From assembly GCF_000829375.1 (NCBI RefSeq), contig NZ_AP014624.1:4092001-4156000 (forward strand): 64,000 nt of DNA, given 5' to 3'. Source of the stretch: Chryseobacterium sp. StRB126. GTDB taxonomy: Bacteria; Bacteroidota; Bacteroidia; Flavobacteriales; Weeksellaceae. Made by a program: the position numbers and the translations under genes. Every line of letters begins with the position of its first letter. Within the stretch, counting starts at the first letter, position 1. Below the pieces are notes generated by a model. That model had not been told where the DNA came from and made no database searches. It saw only the letters and a program-made list of their open reading frames with translations. Below are positions 63,701 to 64,000 of the stretch, in pieces.

Positions 63701-63802
63701 ATTTTTTTAACAAAAGCAAGAATGCATGAATTTGTTATTTACTTTTTCATGTTTAAAACCTACAATTCCATAAAACACAGAAAGCATAATGCAGAAGCTT
63801 GA
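60707..63802 (+). CDS. lanB: Lanthipeptide dehydratase LanB (full-length, glutamylation and elimination domains)
   Basis: A 1031-residue class I dehydratase. It uses tRNA-Glu to glutamylate Ser/Thr of the precursor and then eliminates glutamate. The N-terminal glutamylation domain covers about residues 1-700, with LanB signatures CTRCTPYGLFAGF near residue 95 and RLGNVLQRPNFHTYELPYV near 525. The C-terminal elimination domain (SpaB_C/thiopeptide-type) starts at GDEWSFYKIYTSH near 751 and includes WFFLRFQDPEYHVRFRIKK. The start is a TTG codon at 60707 (then KPNFLIPTNFFVVR, the usual LanB beginning); no ATG precedes it in frame, and an ATT at 60689 is the only near alternative. It overlaps the cyclase gene by 14 bases. 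Confidence 0.93.
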   Translation: MKPNFLIPTNFFVVRISTLPFTNMKQLNDAMMAKDIHVVKRYFAETIFLNALYLATRTFYNIALDWLNDKETIFDPSDRVLQSLYKYYSRMCTRCTPYGLFAGFNSGKTYQGETNILLKNNDLILKVRTDVLFLRKLKDIIIAENNEKIPYFLNNTLYTSGDNWRYISWSERYDYEINEVPINPILSSIIDQAQSGTTISEIQNLISRQIPDIDDHEIIEYINSLIESKILVDKLPPYMTSLEDPLSELQKYLTQYGYKTDSLQSIAKIQDKTYDVFTSNSIVEEIENKAQEFSDIIDENRQIVQIDSIIPLAHQSVNQKVTSLLSKRTEELIPLVKAKPNHRLSNFTKRFIRKFETMEVPLVKALDPDFGVGYDYHISGNLEETPLLDELYFTFEDSENHESVPPIVKLVLDKYIHCFSPETFTPVVLTEQDVKEVGKKQDPPLSFGYNNHIFGSFICKSQEDIDNGNFKFLTVSPIPTPLANIVLSRFAYHDPALAENLKTISEKDSEDCIYAELLHHREDRLGNVLQRPNFHTYELPYVSESKNNGDSVILINDIYIRFENGRLKLRSKKLNKEIRPKYTNAYNYGDNQLPVIKFLGDYQFNGIDLGFLWNWGFLEKNSFLPRVEYKEFILSEACWRIDMDKDMTAEKLKKLVINKCIPQFCTIKERDNVLVLDTTNETCLHILARQITKENIFLYEYFEPLQLPNENGKSFASEFIFPFTVKEEKTSSAHNFTEHTETKKRKYIPGDEWSFYKIYTSHKYADTIITEVLADYVEHFEQDDPECPWFFLRFQDPEYHVRFRIKKKINEASLQYLNNKLSVLLENEMISSFEIDTYKQEIERYGAENIELSEKLFYYDSLAVMNFLTIENLTEEIRWKTGVFSLNRLMDDFEVSLDDRIRLFEQLYQTFLPEHVDHSNPEYVQKFKKSIDKKYRENRDYLESVLRQHDYSEIEDFIHPFITRSENIRELTSLIKNTKSGTSYITLLQDYVHMNMNRIFLTKARMHEFVIYFFMFKTYNSIKHRKHNAEA

Positions 63803-64000
63803 AATTCAAAATATTATCAACAATATCATAGCACAAATTGATCAAAACATCTCTATTTTTTCTGATGCTTCAATAGAATATGGAAAAATGGGAGCTGCTT
63901 TATTGTATTACTACTGTTATAAACATTTTGATAATAAAGAATTTCTGGATAAAGGAGAACTTATGATTGAAGAGTCTATTCATCTTCTTTCTAAAATCTC
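63789..64000 (+). CDS. lanC: LanC-like lanthionine cyclase, N-terminal part (3' end outside window)
   Basis: An ATG at 63789 overlaps the end of lanB by 14 bases and opens a frame running to the right edge, giving 70 residues. SIEYGKMGAALLYYYCYKHF, followed by FLDKGELMIEES, matches the first repeat of LanC cyclases, in which a glycine-rich G-x-x-G-x-A-L segment and aromatic helix form the toroid. LanC adds cysteine thiols to the dehydrated residues using zinc. The zinc ligands (Cys, Cys-His) lie beyond the window and could not be checked. Confidence 0.8.
   Translation, partial: MQKLEIQNIINNIIAQIDQNISIFSDASIEYGKMGAALLYYYCYKHFDNKEFLDKGELMIEESIHLLSKI

Overview
The window looks like a chromosomal segment of a flavobacterium, most probably Chryseobacterium or a close relative (Weeksellaceae). 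The support is low GC, a very large PKD-repeat protein ending in a type A type-IX-secretion sorting domain, two TonB-linked outer-membrane proteins, Bacteroidota-type promoters (TTG, a spacer of 19-21 bases, then TAnnTTTG), and a Bacteroidota-type class I lanthipeptide leader. The genus is inferred; no rRNA or marker gene is present. No complete mobile element, tRNA, rRNA or CRISPR array was seen.

Layout. 1-15.7 kb is mixed chromosomal content: the 3' end of a TonB-dependent receptor, a DUF2625 protein, an AraC regulator with a flavodoxin-fold quinone reductase, a CocE-type hydrolase, three penicillin-binding-like serine hydrolases (one truncated) with a membrane-anchored AraC regulator, a BamA/TamA-like outer-membrane protein, DUF1826 and YdeI proteins, and a phospholipase-D-like membrane protein. 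Two gene remnants lie here: the tail of a short-chain dehydrogenase and an out-of-frame scar behind the truncated serine hydrolase. 15.7-24.4 kb carries the 1638-residue secreted adhesin, a GT-C-like membrane protein, a secreted glutaminase, and an orphan 202-residue protein.

24.4-43.0 kb is the most striking part: one tightly packed plus-strand operon for a PUFA-synthase-like polyketide system. Gene 1 is (NMO-like)-NMO/enoylreductase-KS-AT-ACP-ACP-KR. Gene 2 is KS-AT-DH-phosphopantetheinyl transferase. They are followed by a free ACP, an alpha/beta hydrolase, a single protein made of two fused GT1 glycosyltransferases, two PapA/condensation-type acyltransferases, and a small membrane protein. 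Together they could build a fully reduced or partly unsaturated acyl chain, release it, glycosylate it and acylate it, giving a glycolipid. A good promoter lies about 500 bases upstream of gene 1, and the leader holds a 52-codon ORF whose first 16 residues are a diverged copy of the start of gene 1.

43.0-55.5 kb is a minus-strand defence operon. The type I restriction-modification genes hsdM-hsdS and hsdR flank two GmrSD-type DUF262 proteins, followed by a small unknown, a PD-(D/E)XK/DUF5655 protein and another small unknown. 55.8-57.6 kb holds a PlsB-like acyltransferase and two copies of a 233-bp structured intergenic repeat. 57.9-64.0 kb is a lanthipeptide locus: an outer-membrane beta-barrel receptor, a 61-residue precursor, a full-length LanB dehydratase, and the start of a LanC cyclase cut by the window edge.
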